Shown piece by piece: positions 53,232-62,194 of a DNA stretch of 64,000 nt; position 1 is the stretch's first letter; each line of letters opens with the position of its first letter. The notes below the pieces were generated by a model. The model searched no databases and was not told the DNA's origin. It worked only from the letters and a program-made list of their open reading frames with translations. The DNA lies in NCBI GenBank assembly GCA_944390015.1, contig CALXOL010000003.1, positions 1 to 64,000 of the forward strand. The letters are read 5' to 3'. The position numbers were made by a program, and so were the translations under genes. This stretch comes from an uncultured Spirochaetaceae bacterium. GTDB taxonomy: Bacteria; Spirochaetota; Spirochaetia; Sphaerochaetales; Sphaerochaetaceae.

Positions 53232-55031
53232 TTATTCCTTCTTTCCATCTTTTTTCTTCTTAGGATAGAGGAACCTCTTTATCTTCTGCGTAGGTGTTCT
53301 TTCGAACGGCTCCTTCTGAAGCGCCGTCTCATTGATTCTCGAATAGGCAGAAAGCTGTGCGTTAACCGTTTTCCTTATTTCCTTCACATATTTCTCAGCT
53401 TCTTTTCTTGCCGTATCGATATCTATCTTAAGCTTCTTACTCATAAGCTCTATGTCTATCTTTATAAGAGCAAGCAGACCACCCTTGGATGGAACGACAA
53501 GGCTCTCTTCAACAAACTCCTGGGCATTAATCAGATTCTCTATCGGCTCTGGATAGATGTTCTCACCAGCAGGCCCGAGAATCATGGTCTTGCATCTGCC
53601 TTTGATGGATAAGAAGCCCTTCTTATCCATATATCCAAGATCCCCTGTCCTGAAATATCCATCCTCCGTAAAGACCTCGCTGTTAAGGTCATCCCTCAGA
53701 TAATACCCCTGCATGACGTTCGGCCCCTTTACAAGTATCTCTCCAACACCCTCACTGTTCTTATCATCCAGTATTACGCTGTCATCCTCAACGACCTTGC
53801 CGACGAAAGAGAGCTTATGCATGCTCTTTTTCGGCCCGCAACCTGCGATAAGAGGACTTGTTTCTGTAAGCCCATATCCGATTGCATATGGGAAAGATGC
53901 GCGATAGAGGAAATACTCGACCTCGCTATCAAGAGGGGCCCCTCCGATTCCGAAGAATTTCAACCTGTGTCCGAATGTGGAAAGAATCTTACGCCCTATT
54001 ACCTGATATACGAAAGAGCCGATAATCGGGTATTTTATAAGCTTCTTTATCTTCTCATTGCCGTTAAGAACCGGAGCGACGGCTGAGCGGTAGACCTTCT
54101 CAATCAGAAGAGGAACGGTGAGCATGATATGAGGGCGTACCTCGCTAAGGGCTGGAAGCAGGATTGAGACTGCTGGCGGCTTTCCAAGAAACGTAATCTC
54201 AACACCCTGTAAAAGAGGTAGGATCTGTCCGATTGTGAACTCATATACATGGCTCATCGGCAGAATTGAAAGTGCCTTATAACCCGGCTTGACCTTGACA
54301 TATACATCTGTGTTGAGATCTGCACATCTAAGGATGTTGAAATGAGTAAGCATGACACCTTTACTTGAGCCGGTGGTACCGCTTGTATAGATGATGGAGG
54401 CAAGGTCCTCCTCTTTAGGCTTATTTGCATCAAGAAGAGCCGGCTCCGCCTTCATATTCATAAGCGATATTCCAGGAGTCAGACTGAATGCCTTATCACT
54501 CTCTATGACGATGTTCTTTGGAATATGGAATAGATCCTCGATTCTGAAAAGCTCAAGAGCGTTTTCCTCTATCGAGCTTTTTATCTTCGCATACTGCTTC
54601 TGGTTGACGAAAATTCCTTTAGCCTCGCTATGCTTTAAAATCCCATCCGCTTCAAGAAGGGAGAAATCGGGAAGAATAGGAACAGCGACCATCCCCACCG
54701 AGGTCAAAGCGACATATGCGACCATCCAGTTCGGACAGCTTTCCGCCATTATGGCAATCTTATCACCCTTGTTAAAGCCTAGTTTCAACAAGTATGTGGA
54801 GGCAGATCTCACATAGTGTGCAAACTGTGAGAAAGTAATTGACTCCTCAGTTCTGAAAACCCTGTACATCACCCTCTTCGGGTATCTAGATTCAATCACC
54901 TCGTAGAAATTCCTGAACGTATATTCGCTCATGAATTTCATCTTATAACCATCATTTCTGCGGACTTTCCGGCAGACACTCTCACTTATTACTTTTTTCT
55001 TCTCTTTTTTCTTTCCTTTTTCCTTACTCAT
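53232..55031 (-). CDS. Long-chain acyl-CoA synthetase (AMP-binding)
   Basis: This adenylate-forming ligase of 599 residues has the phosphate loop YTSGTTGSSKGVMLTH, the YGLTETSP motif, YFRTGDLGYMDKKGFLSIKGR, and a C-terminal Lys-containing PTQKIKRFLYPKKKKDGKKE. It activates fatty acids as acyl-AMP, then acyl-CoA. The start is the ATG at 55031, which overlaps the MBL gene by 8 nt. The protein has Lys-rich N- and C-termini (MSKEKGKKKEKKK and the end), which may bind membrane lipids. It is a more distant relative of the tandem pair at 60362-63916. Confidence 0.9.
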   Translation of the reverse strand: MSKEKGKKKEKKKVISESVCRKVRRNDGYKMKFMSEYTFRNFYEVIESRYPKRVMYRVFRTEESITFSQFAHYVRSASTYLLKLGFNKGDKIAIMAESCPNWMVAYVALTSVGMVAVPILPDFSLLEADGILKHSEAKGIFVNQKQYAKIKSSIEENALELFRIEDLFHIPKNIVIESDKAFSLTPGISLMNMKAEPALLDANKPKEEDLASIIYTSGTTGSSKGVMLTHFNILRCADLNTDVYVKVKPGYKALSILPMSHVYEFTIGQILPLLQGVEITFLGKPPAVSILLPALSEVRPHIMLTVPLLIEKVYRSAVAPVLNGNEKIKKLIKYPIIGSFVYQVIGRKILSTFGHRLKFFGIGGAPLDSEVEYFLYRASFPYAIGYGLTETSPLIAGCGPKKSMHKLSFVGKVVEDDSVILDDKNSEGVGEILVKGPNVMQGYYLRDDLNSEVFTEDGYFRTGDLGYMDKKGFLSIKGRCKTMILGPAGENIYPEPIENLINAQEFVEESLVVPSKGGLLALIKIDIELMSKKLKIDIDTARKEAEKYVKEIRKTVNAQLSAYSRINETALQKEPFERTPTQKIKRFLYPKKKKDGKKE

Positions 55032-55800
55032 CGATGTAACCCTCATAGCTCTCCCCTCTTTCACATACTGTAAGGAATATGCCGCTTCTAAGTTTTTCAG
55101 ACGAGCATCTCCTAGCTTTTTCGGGAGTATTATTATTCTCACTCAGATGTATCAGATACACCTGAGCCCTCAGTTTTGCATGTTGTTTTAAAAAGAAGGA
55201 TGCCTCATCATTGCTCAGATGACCATATCCTCCTGATATCCTATCTTGAAGCCGCTTTGGATAAGGCCCATTTCGAAGCATGTCCACATCATAGTTGCTC
55301 TCAAGAAAGATAACATCCGCATCATCTGCCGCTGCATGAGCCTCATATGGAATCTGTCCCGTATCGGTCAACAAGAAAATCTTCTTTCCTGCATTCTCAA
55401 TAATGTAAAAAGAACTTCCCGGACAGTCATGGTAGCTTCTATGAGCTGTAATGAGGAAATCTCCTATTTTAATAGTCTCCCCATGATGAAAAGACCTAAG
55501 CAGATCGCTGCTCATCCTCATCTTCGCTATGACATCCTGGCTCATTTTTAAAGAGATGTCAGAAAGAAAGGCAGGGATATTCAGCTTCCTTTGTGTCGCC
55601 CCCACCCCCTTACTATGGTCAGGATGAAGGTGTGTTAGGAATATCGCCCTGACAGAGGATGGCGGGATTTCATGGGAAAGGAGTCGCTTTGTGAAACCTG
55701 TAAAAGTCAGTCCCTGGTCTATGACTATGGTATCAGTTCCATCATAGAATGCATAACTGTTTCCACAACTGCCAGATGAGAGAACAAGAAAATGAACCAA
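55024..55800 (-). CDS. MBL-fold metallo-hydrolase (YycJ/WalJ-like)
   Basis: The metal motif FLTHLHPDHSKGV (HxHxDH) is followed by an SYHDCPGSSFYI strand, a LLTDTGQIP segment with a metal Asp, ESNYDVDML, and VYLIHLSENNNTPE with the last His. The start LVLSSGSCGNSYAF matches the YycJ/WalJ group of beta-lactamase-fold hydrolases linked to DNA repair or cell-wall signalling. The start is TTG at 55800 with GGGGGA upstream. The gene is coupled to the acyl-CoA synthetase. Confidence 0.88.
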   Translation of the reverse strand: MVHFLVLSSGSCGNSYAFYDGTDTIVIDQGLTFTGFTKRLLSHEIPPSSVRAIFLTHLHPDHSKGVGATQRKLNIPAFLSDISLKMSQDVIAKMRMSSDLLRSFHHGETIKIGDFLITAHRSYHDCPGSSFYIIENAGKKIFLLTDTGQIPYEAHAAADDADVIFLESNYDVDMLRNGPYPKRLQDRISGGYGHLSNDEASFFLKQHAKLRAQVYLIHLSENNNTPEKARRCSSEKLRSGIFLTVCERGESYEGYIDE

Positions 55801-55932
55801 AGCGTCCCCCTTTTTTAAACTATTTTAAAAAAAAAGCAATTATTCCTCAACAAAAGATTTCGTGAAGAATATTAATTATTTTTGCTTAAGCAGGCGACTA
55901 TGCCATAGTAAGACATTACTATAGCACTCATA

Positions 55933-55961
55933 TTGACCGAAAAAAGAAGTAATGATAAATT
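55933..55961 (+). promoter_or_regulatory. Promoter of asnS
   Basis: TTGACC (55933-55938) and TAAATT (55956-55961) with a 17-bp spacer. AAGGAGAT precedes the asnS ATG. Confidence 0.6.
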
Positions 55962-55990
55962 TTCTGCAATGTGTATCAAGGAGATGTTTT

Positions 55991-57376
55991 ATGAAAGAGA
56001 GAATTAAGGCTATTCGTGAGATGAATCCGAGCAATGAGATCATCACGGCAGAAGGCTGGGTAAGAACTAAGAGAGACGGCAAGAATGTCTGCTTCTTAGA
56101 AATCAATGACGGTTCATGTCTGAAAGGACTACAGGCTGTAATAGATAAGAGCACTTTCACCGACAATAATCTCCTTGACCAGATCACCACAGGTGCTGCC
56201 ATCAAAGCGATGGGAAAAATCGTGGAGAGCCAGGGAGGAGAACAGGGAGTCGAGCTAAGCGTAACGGCTCTCGAGCTTGTAGGACCTTGCCCTCAGGACT
56301 ATCCTCTTCAGAAGAAAAGGCATACGGTGGAATTCCTACGTGAGAAGGCACACTTAAGACCTAGGACAAACCTCTTCGGAGCAGTTACAAGGGTAAGAAA
56401 CACCATGGCATACGCCATCCATTCATTCTTCCAGGAGAACGGATTTGTATATGTCAACACACCTTTAATCACCGCCAGTGACTGCGAAGGAGCGGGAGAG
56501 ATGTTCCAAGTCACCACTTTGGATCTTGAGAATCCACCGAGAACCAAGGATGGAAAGATCGATTACACCAAGGATTTCTTCGGCAAGATGGCAAAGCTCA
56601 CCGTTTCCGGTCAGTTAAACGGAGAGACTTATGCGATGGCGATGAAAAACATATACACGTTCGGACCTACGTTCCGTGCCGAGAACAGTAACACAGCCCG
56701 TCATCTTGCAGAGTTCTGGATGGTTGAGCCAGAGATGGCGTTCTGTGACCTATACGGGGACATGGAAGTTGCAGAAAGCTTCCTTAAATATATTTTCAAG
56801 GCCGTTCTGGATAAGAATGCTGAGGATATGGCTTTCTTCGATAACTTCGTGGAAAAAGGTGTCATCTCCACACTTGAGCATGTCATCAACTCACCTTTTG
56901 AGCATATGACATATACGGATGCGATAAAACTTCTGGAAAAGGAGAACTCACGTTTTGATTTCCCCGTCCACTGGGGTTCTGATATCCAGAGTGAGCACGA
57001 GAGGTATCTGACTGAGGTAATCGCCCAGCGCCCTGTGATTGTCACGGACTATCCAAAAGAGATCAAGGCTTTCTATATGAAGATGAATGAGGATGGAAAG
57101 ACCGTTCGCGGAATGGATGTTCTCGCTCCAAGACTCGGAGAGATTATAGGAGGAAGTGAGAGGGAATACCGTCTTGATGTTCTTCTAGAGAGGATGAAAG
57201 AGCTTGGATTAAAAGAAGAGGACTACTGGTGGTATCTTGAGCTGAGAAAGTTCGGAAGCGCACCACATGCGGGATTCGGTCTCGGTTTTGAGCGTGCGGT
57301 GCAGTATGTCACGGGTGTTGCCAACATCAGGGATGTAATTCCTTATCCTCGCTATGTGAAGAATGCTGATTTCTAA
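55991..57376 (+). CDS. asnS: Asparaginyl-tRNA synthetase
   Basis: This class IIb synthetase has an N-terminal OB anticodon-binding domain (AEGWVRTKRDGKNVCFLEINDG). The catalytic domain shows motif 2 (TFGPTFRAENSNTARHLAEFWMVEPEM) and motif 3 (GFGLGFERAVQYVTG). The PxxFRAENSNT form and the NSP insert indicate Asn rather than Asp specificity. The ATG at 55991 is preceded by AAGGAGAT; an in-frame ATG 39 nt earlier has none. Length is 461 residues. Confidence 0.97.
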   Translation: MKERIKAIREMNPSNEIITAEGWVRTKRDGKNVCFLEINDGSCLKGLQAVIDKSTFTDNNLLDQITTGAAIKAMGKIVESQGGEQGVELSVTALELVGPCPQDYPLQKKRHTVEFLREKAHLRPRTNLFGAVTRVRNTMAYAIHSFFQENGFVYVNTPLITASDCEGAGEMFQVTTLDLENPPRTKDGKIDYTKDFFGKMAKLTVSGQLNGETYAMAMKNIYTFGPTFRAENSNTARHLAEFWMVEPEMAFCDLYGDMEVAESFLKYIFKAVLDKNAEDMAFFDNFVEKGVISTLEHVINSPFEHMTYTDAIKLLEKENSRFDFPVHWGSDIQSEHERYLTEVIAQRPVIVTDYPKEIKAFYMKMNEDGKTVRGMDVLAPRLGEIIGGSEREYRLDVLLERMKELGLKEEDYWWYLELRKFGSAPHAGFGLGFERAVQYVTGVANIRDVIPYPRYVKNADF

Positions 57377-57383
57377 ATCAGAT

Positions 57384-57412
57384 GGGGTCGGATTGTTTCC
57401 GACCTCATTTTT
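57384..57412 (+). terminator. Terminator of asnS
   Basis: GGGGTCGG (57384-57391) pairs with CCGACCTC (57399-57406), followed by ATTTTTTC. Confidence 0.85.
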
Positions 57413-57493
57413 TCATAAAAAAATCATTTTTTTACCGCAATTTCCTCAAATTTTCTTATTGCATGATAAAAAGGAAACAAGTATTATTAACTC

Positions 57494-57645
57494 ATAAGAG
57501 CAGGTTTCTCTTATATGGGAATCTATATCCTGGATTTTACTTCTTTAATTGGAGTTTGGATTGCCTGCTTTTATTGAACCGACCTAGCTGCGGTAATGCC
57601 ATACTACCCCAGAAATCCAAATCAGCTGTAGCTAGGCGGTCTTAT
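57494..57645 (+). ncRNA. Unassigned structured RNA with interleaved helices between asnS and yaiI
   Basis: The stretch holds many complementary segments. ATAAGAG (57494-57500)/CTCTTAT (57508-57514) and CTGCGGTA (57588-57595)/TACCCCAG (57605-57612, one mismatch) are local hairpins. TTTGGATT (57555-57562)/AATCCAAA (57614-57621) and ACCGACCTAGCT (57578-57589)/AGCTAGGCGGT (57630-57640) are long-range and interleave, giving a pseudoknot or two alternative states. TATTTTT follows the last arm, as in a terminator on the plus strand. The last arm overlaps the yaiI stop codon. No known family recognised; strand chosen from the T-run. Confidence 0.5.
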
Positions 57646-58216
57646 TTTTGCCTGTAAGAATCTTATCCAGGGAATTAGAGAAGTTCTGATAGTCCTTCTC
57701 CTTCAGGCCCTTCTGTTTCAAATCGTTTATACCCATCTCCCTGAAAGCCTTCATGTAATCGCGCTCTGAGACCCTTTCTCTTATATTCTCAGAGGTATAT
57801 ACAGCCCCCCTGTCATCTATTGCGATCGCACCTTTTGCTATGGCACGCTCACATAGGCCTACATCATGGCTTATTACCACGTCACCATGGGTAACCATGC
57901 TGACGATCTTATCATCTGCGCTGTTCTCCCCTGTCGGAACAATGAGCATGGATATACTTGACCTTATTCTTCTAAGATCGCTCTTATCAAGAGTATTTCT
58001 CATCGGAGCTCTAAGTGAGGCAGTATGCTCTTCTATTTTCTCCATGACATCAGGAAGACTTCTGTCTGCGATGAAAAAAGTCTCTATATTTTCCTTTACT
58101 GCCCTATTTAGTATTATTTTCCTAAGCCTCTGAGCAAGACTGTCTGCATCTACGAAGAGAGTGAACATGTGAATAATGCTAAACTCAAAGGGAGATTTTC
58201 TCAATATCGTTTTCAT
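57632..58216 (-). CDS. YaiI/YqxD-family protein (DUF188, PIN-like)
   Basis: The family pattern is clear: [64 protein letters not shown] and [13 protein letters not shown]. The conserved Asp residues suggest a PIN-like nuclease fold, but no activity is established for the family. The usual N-terminus corresponds to the ATG at 58168 ([10 protein letters not shown]). The upstream ATG at 58216 adds 16 residues; neither has a clear ribosome binding site, so the start is uncertain. The stop codon lies inside the structured RNA region. Confidence 0.85.
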   Translation of the reverse strand: MKTILRKSPFEFSIIHMFTLFVDADSLAQRLRKIILNRAVKENIETFFIADRSLPDVMEKIEEHTASLRAPMRNTLDKSDLRRIRSSISMLIVPTGENSADDKIVSMVTHGDVVISHDVGLCERAIAKGAIAIDDRGAVYTSENIRERVSERDYMKAFREMGINDLKQKGLKEKDYQNFSNSLDKILTGKNKTA

Positions 58217-58287
58217 CGCTTGCTACCAATGTTGCTAAAAGCAACGCTAATAAGCTAAACTGTGAAAAGAAAAAACAGGAGATGAAC

Positions 58288-59943
58288 ATGGAATTATCAC
58301 CACTACAGATAGCACGTTACAGCTACCAGCCAAAACTGCCGGAAATCTTGAAAAACGATATTTCAAAGATCAAGGCGGTTGAGGGAGAAATCACAGCCTC
58401 AGTCAGTGACCAAGAGGAGATTAAAAAGCTATTCCCGAATACATACGGCATGAGGGAGGTTTCTTTTGCAGAAGGAGAGAACCACGCCGCAGACAGAGTT
58501 CTCACAGTTGGAGTAATCCTCTCAGGAGGACAAGCGCCTGGTGGACATAACGTCATTACGGGATTGTATGATGCACTGAAAAAGACGAGAAAAGACAATA
58601 TTCTCATAGGCTTCAAGAACGGGCCATCGGGTCTACTTAACGATGATTATATCGTCTTTGATGATGAGTATATCGACCAGTTTAGAAACACGGGAGGATT
58701 CGACATTATTGGAAGCGGAAGAACCAAGCTTGAGAGCGAGGAGCAGTTCGAGGTTGCAAAAGCCGTCGCAGAGAAGCACGCCCTTGATGCCGTTGTTATT
58801 ATTGGAGGAGATGACTCCAATACAAATGCAGCAGTACTTGCAGAGTACTTCAAGGCACATGGCTCCTGCGTTCAGGTAATCGGATGCCCAAAGACGATCG
58901 ATGGAGACCTTAAGAACGACGTAATTGAAATCTCTTTCGGTTTTGATACGGCGACAAAGACATATTCAGAGCTAATCGGAAACATAGAGCGTGATGCTAA
59001 CAGTGCAAAGAAATATTGGCACTTTGTACGTGTCATGGGAAGAAGCGCAAGCCATATAGCATTGGAGTGTGCCCTCCAGACACAGCCTAACATCTGTTTC
59101 ATCTCTGAAGAGGTAGAGCAAAAGAAGATGAGTCTTTCCACTATCGCAGATCAGATTGTATCCAGCATCGTGAAGAGAAGTGAAAACGGTGAGAACTTCG
59201 GTGTTGCAATCATCCCTGAGGGGCTCATTGAATTCGTGCCGGAAGTAAAGAAGCTCATAAGCGAACTCAATGATCTGATGGCACTGAAGCAGGAGGAGTT
59301 CAATGCCCTTACTGAATGGGAGGACAAATACTCATTCATGGAGAAGAACCTTACCAAAGAGAGTTTCGCCGTATTCTCCATCCTTCCAATCGACATCGAG
59401 AAGCAGCTTCTTATGGACAGAGATCCTCATGGAAACGTACAGGTATCGAGGATTGAGACTGAAAAGCTGCTTATAAGCATCGTCGAAACGAAGCTAAAAA
59501 AACTCAAGGAAGAGGGAAAGTATAAAGGAAAGTTCAGCGCTCTTAATCATTTCTTCGGCTATGAGGGAAGATGCGCATTCCCTTCCAACTTCGATGCTGA
59601 CTACTGCTATTCACTCGGCTATAACGCATTCATGCTTATAAGCTACGGATACACAGGTTATCTTTCTACGATTACGAACCTCTCAAAACCAGCTACAGAG
59701 TGGAAGGCAGGAGGTATGCCAATTACGAAGATGATGAACCTTGAGCAGAGGCATGGCGCTAAGAAGCCTGTAATCAGGAAGGCACTTGTAGAGCTTGATG
59801 GCAAGCCATTCAAGTACTTTGAATCTCATCGTGATGAATGGGCGGAAAAGACCTCGTTTAAATATCCAGGAGCAATCCAGTACTACGGTCCGGCAAGCGT
59901 CTGTGATATAACAACAAGAACACTTGCTCTTGAAAAAGAGTAA
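58288..59943 (+). CDS. pfp: Pyrophosphate--fructose 6-phosphate 1-phosphotransferase
   Basis: PPi-dependent phosphofructokinase catalyses reversible phosphorylation of fructose 6-phosphate with pyrophosphate, saving ATP in glycolysis. It is the long-form (551 residues) enzyme. [16 protein letters not shown] is the nucleotide-like loop, [10 protein letters not shown] has the Asp typical of PPi use, [10 protein letters not shown] carries the PPi-specific Lys and catalytic Asp, and VMGRSASH binds substrate. GGAG stands 6 nt before the ATG at 58288 (an ATG two codons earlier is too close). Spirochaetes commonly rely on this enzyme. Confidence 0.95.
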   Translation: MELSPLQIARYSYQPKLPEILKNDISKIKAVEGEITASVSDQEEIKKLFPNTYGMREVSFAEGENHAADRVLTVGVILSGGQAPGGHNVITGLYDALKKTRKDNILIGFKNGPSGLLNDDYIVFDDEYIDQFRNTGGFDIIGSGRTKLESEEQFEVAKAVAEKHALDAVVIIGGDDSNTNAAVLAEYFKAHGSCVQVIGCPKTIDGDLKNDVIEISFGFDTATKTYSELIGNIERDANSAKKYWHFVRVMGRSASHIALECALQTQPNICFISEEVEQKKMSLSTIADQIVSSIVKRSENGENFGVAIIPEGLIEFVPEVKKLISELNDLMALKQEEFNALTEWEDKYSFMEKNLTKESFAVFSILPIDIEKQLLMDRDPHGNVQVSRIETEKLLISIVETKLKKLKEEGKYKGKFSALNHFFGYEGRCAFPSNFDADYCYSLGYNAFMLISYGYTGYLSTITNLSKPATEWKAGGMPITKMMNLEQRHGAKKPVIRKALVELDGKPFKYFESHRDEWAEKTSFKYPGAIQYYGPASVCDITTRTLALEKE

Positions 59944-59955
59944 CTGAGGTTATTG

Positions 59956-59985
59956 ATGGAGTGCATTTTTGCACTCCATTTATTA
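59956..59985 (+). terminator. Terminator of pfp
   Basis: ATGGAGTGCA (59956-59965) and TGCACTCCAT (59970-59979) form a perfect 10-bp stem with a TTTT loop, followed by TTATTATAT. Confidence 0.8.
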
Positions 59986-59992
59986 TATAAAA

Positions 59993-60016
59993 AAAGACGG
60001 AGAATTTTCCGTCTTT
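59993..60016 (-). terminator. Terminator of yhbY
   Basis: AAAGACGG (59993-60000) pairs with CCGTCTTT (60009-60016); on the minus strand the stem runs into further T residues. Confidence 0.75.
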
Positions 60017-60021
60017 GCTTT

Positions 60022-60315
60022 TTAAATCTTATAGATTCTTTCAGGATCTTTTGAATCCTGTCTGAAGAATACGGCTGTAAAGCCAGTAGTCGCGACCAAT
60101 GTAGAGCCGGTCTTCTCTTCCAGATATCTTGAAAGGGAATCGACTTCATCCTTGAAAGAATGAAAGCGAACCTTTACAAGCTCATGTACAGTCAGTGCAT
60201 CATCCAATGCCTTGACGACACTATCGCTAGCACCATCTTTTCCTACGCTGACAACAGGATCCAACGCCTGTGCATGTGAGCGCAGGAATGCCCTCTGATA
60301 ACTCTTTAATTCCAT
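60022..60315 (-). CDS. yhbY: YhbY-family CRM-domain RNA-binding protein
   Basis: The 97-residue single CRM domain has SYQRAFLRSHAQALDPVVSVGKDG with the GxxG-like loop region, ALDDALTVHELVKVRFHSFK, and GSTLVATTGFTAVFFRQDS. In other bacteria YhbY associates with pre-50S ribosomal particles, so a ribosome-assembly role is expected. It lies downstream of and on the same strand as the tandem acyl-CoA synthetases but 46 nt away with its own start region. Confidence 0.92.
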   Translation of the reverse strand: MELKSYQRAFLRSHAQALDPVVSVGKDGASDSVVKALDDALTVHELVKVRFHSFKDEVDSLSRYLEEKTGSTLVATTGFTAVFFRQDSKDPERIYKI

Positions 60316-60361
60316 AATTTAAATCTACTATAGATACCCTGATTAGTCAAACTAAGACACA

Positions 60362-62083
60362 TCAGGCATCAAAAAGCTTCATTACCTCGTTACGCTTAAT
60401 CTTCTTCGTACTTGTCATAGGTAGAGGCACTGGGGAGATATCAAGTCTGGTAATCTTCTTATAGCTCTGAAGTTCCTTATTTACCTCACTGATGATGAAA
60501 TCGATTCTATTTTTGAGCTCATTCTCATCATGATAGGCCTTTTTCGCTGCATCACTTGGATAGACTATAGCCCTGATTCCCTCGGCCTTCGTATCCTTAT
60601 CTATGAGATAACCGATGATACAGATCTGCTCTATCTCATCATAGAGCTGGAAATGATCTTCGATCTCCTCCGGGAAAACGTTCTTGCCTCCATCGGTTAC
60701 AATAACGCTCTTTGCCCTTCCGGTAAGATAAAGGTAGTGCTCCGCATCCTCATGTCCAACATCCCCAGTGTTAAGCCATCCATCTGAAGAGAGGACCTCT
60801 CTCGTCGCCTCCTCGTTCTTATAGTATCCCTTCATTACCATCGGGCCTTTTATATAGATGACACCGTTGCCCTCATCATCGGGATCTACTATCTTAACCT
60901 GGCACTCTGGAAGAGCCTTTCCTACCGAGCTCTCCTTATAGGCATACGGAGGGTTCAAATGCGTTACAGGACTTGTCTCGGTAAGACCATACCCCTGAAC
61001 GAAATTCACTCCGATCTGGTTGAACCTTTTGAACGTCGAAGAAGGCAGAGGACCGCCTCCGCAGATGCACGTTCTGATATTCTCAAGACTCAGCTTCTTT
61101 AAAAGGAAAGAGAACATCTTCTTTCCAAGATTGACACCCGTAAGCTTCTTTATAGCCCCACTGAAAGCCATCAATGCGCGAATTAGCCCGTAAACCAGTA
61201 TCCCCTTCTCTCTTACACCCTTCATAAGGGCTGCTATCATCTTGTTAAAGAGCATCGGAACAGCAAGGAATTGTGTGATTCTTCCCTCCCTCAGCTCTTT
61301 GAGCATCTGGGACATCACGAGCTTTTTCCCAAAAACGGTACAAGCTCCCACACTGAGAGACTCAAACATGACGGCAAGCATCGTATAGGAGTGATGAATC
61401 GGAAGGATTGCATAGAAAACATCATCAGGATGGAATGTGATATGTCCCTGTGCAAGAAAACAGTCAGAGACTATGTTCTCATTTGTAAGCATTACACCTT
61501 TTGGTGTTCCCGTAGTACCGGATGTAAAGAGTATTGCTGCAACATCATCACTCTTAACTTCATAAGGCTCTCTATCTTCCCCATCGAGATCCAGAATGAA
61601 CTTATAACCTTCCTTAGGCTCAAGCGATATCTTCTCAACAAGACCTACCTTGCCATCATTATCGATATTGTCAATCCTATCGGAATCAATGAAAAGCATC
61701 TTCACATCTCCGAATTTAAGGAAAGTCTCCATCTCATTGTCTTTTAAGAGGATATCGAGAGGAACGACGATACAGCCGGAATAGATAATACCGAAATAAG
61801 CAAACGCCCACTCAGGGCTGTTCTTCCCGCTTACCGCAATCTTATCGCCTTTTTTAACCCCTTGGGAGAGCAGATAATTTGAAATCTCCCTGATCTTCCT
61901 CTCAGCCTCAGCGTAAGTGAAGACCTCCTCCTTCGGAGAAAAAGCCTTAAAACATTCATTATCAGGATAACGAAGCGCGGAGATGTGGAACATCTTGCTT
62001 ATGCTGGGCCATTTACCCTCGAACTCCCTTCCCCTATATTCGTCAAGAAAGCTCCATGCTGTTGAATCTGACTTCTTGGACAT
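60362..62083 (-). CDS. Acyl-CoA synthetase (AMP-binding), tandem copy A
   Basis: This 573-residue adenylate-forming enzyme has LFTSGTTGTPKGVMLTNE, the GYGLTETSPVTHL motif, GWLNTGDVGHEDAEHYLYLTGR, and the C-terminal catalytic Lys region STKKIKRNEV. It is predicted to activate fatty acids, anchored or associated at the inner face of the membrane. It is clearly a paralogue of copy B just upstream, of equal length and with long identical blocks, so a recent tandem duplication is likely. The TTTACAT-TTT-ATGTAAA palindrome lies 26 bp before its ATG. Confidence 0.9.
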   Translation of the reverse strand: MSKKSDSTAWSFLDEYRGREFEGKWPSISKMFHISALRYPDNECFKAFSPKEEVFTYAEAERKIREISNYLLSQGVKKGDKIAVSGKNSPEWAFAYFGIIYSGCIVVPLDILLKDNEMETFLKFGDVKMLFIDSDRIDNIDNDGKVGLVEKISLEPKEGYKFILDLDGEDREPYEVKSDDVAAILFTSGTTGTPKGVMLTNENIVSDCFLAQGHITFHPDDVFYAILPIHHSYTMLAVMFESLSVGACTVFGKKLVMSQMLKELREGRITQFLAVPMLFNKMIAALMKGVREKGILVYGLIRALMAFSGAIKKLTGVNLGKKMFSFLLKKLSLENIRTCICGGGPLPSSTFKRFNQIGVNFVQGYGLTETSPVTHLNPPYAYKESSVGKALPECQVKIVDPDDEGNGVIYIKGPMVMKGYYKNEEATREVLSSDGWLNTGDVGHEDAEHYLYLTGRAKSVIVTDGGKNVFPEEIEDHFQLYDEIEQICIIGYLIDKDTKAEGIRAIVYPSDAAKKAYHDENELKNRIDFIISEVNKELQSYKKITRLDISPVPLPMTSTKKIKRNEVMKLFDA

Positions 62084-62108
62084 TCACACCCCCTCTTTTA
62101 CTAACACT

Positions 62109-62125
62109 TTTACATTTTATGTAAA
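62109..62125. promoter_or_regulatory. Palindromic operator before acyl-CoA synthetase copy A
   Basis: TTTACATTTTATGTAAA is a perfect inverted repeat of 7-bp arms with a TTT centre; it extends to 19 bp with flanking T and A (62108-62126). The same sequence stands before copy B at 63943-63959. Confidence 0.7.
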
Positions 62126-62165
62126 AAAGTTCCTAAAAATCAATTACATAAGAGAAAAAGACATA

Positions 62166-62187
62166 GCCCTTCCAGGAAAGGAAGGGC
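62166..62187 (-). terminator. Terminator after acyl-CoA synthetase copy B
   Basis: GCCCTTCC (62166-62173) and GGAAGGGC (62180-62187) form an 8-bp stem; on the minus strand TATGTCTTTTTC follows. It separates the transcripts of copies B and A. Confidence 0.65.
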
Positions 62188-62194
62188 AAAATCG

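Noticed and set aside
57494-57645. SRP RNA, 6S RNA or tmRNA in the asnS-yaiI gap
   Set aside because: The SRP helix-8 motif, the 6S central bubble layout, and tmRNA acceptor or tag sequences are all missing.
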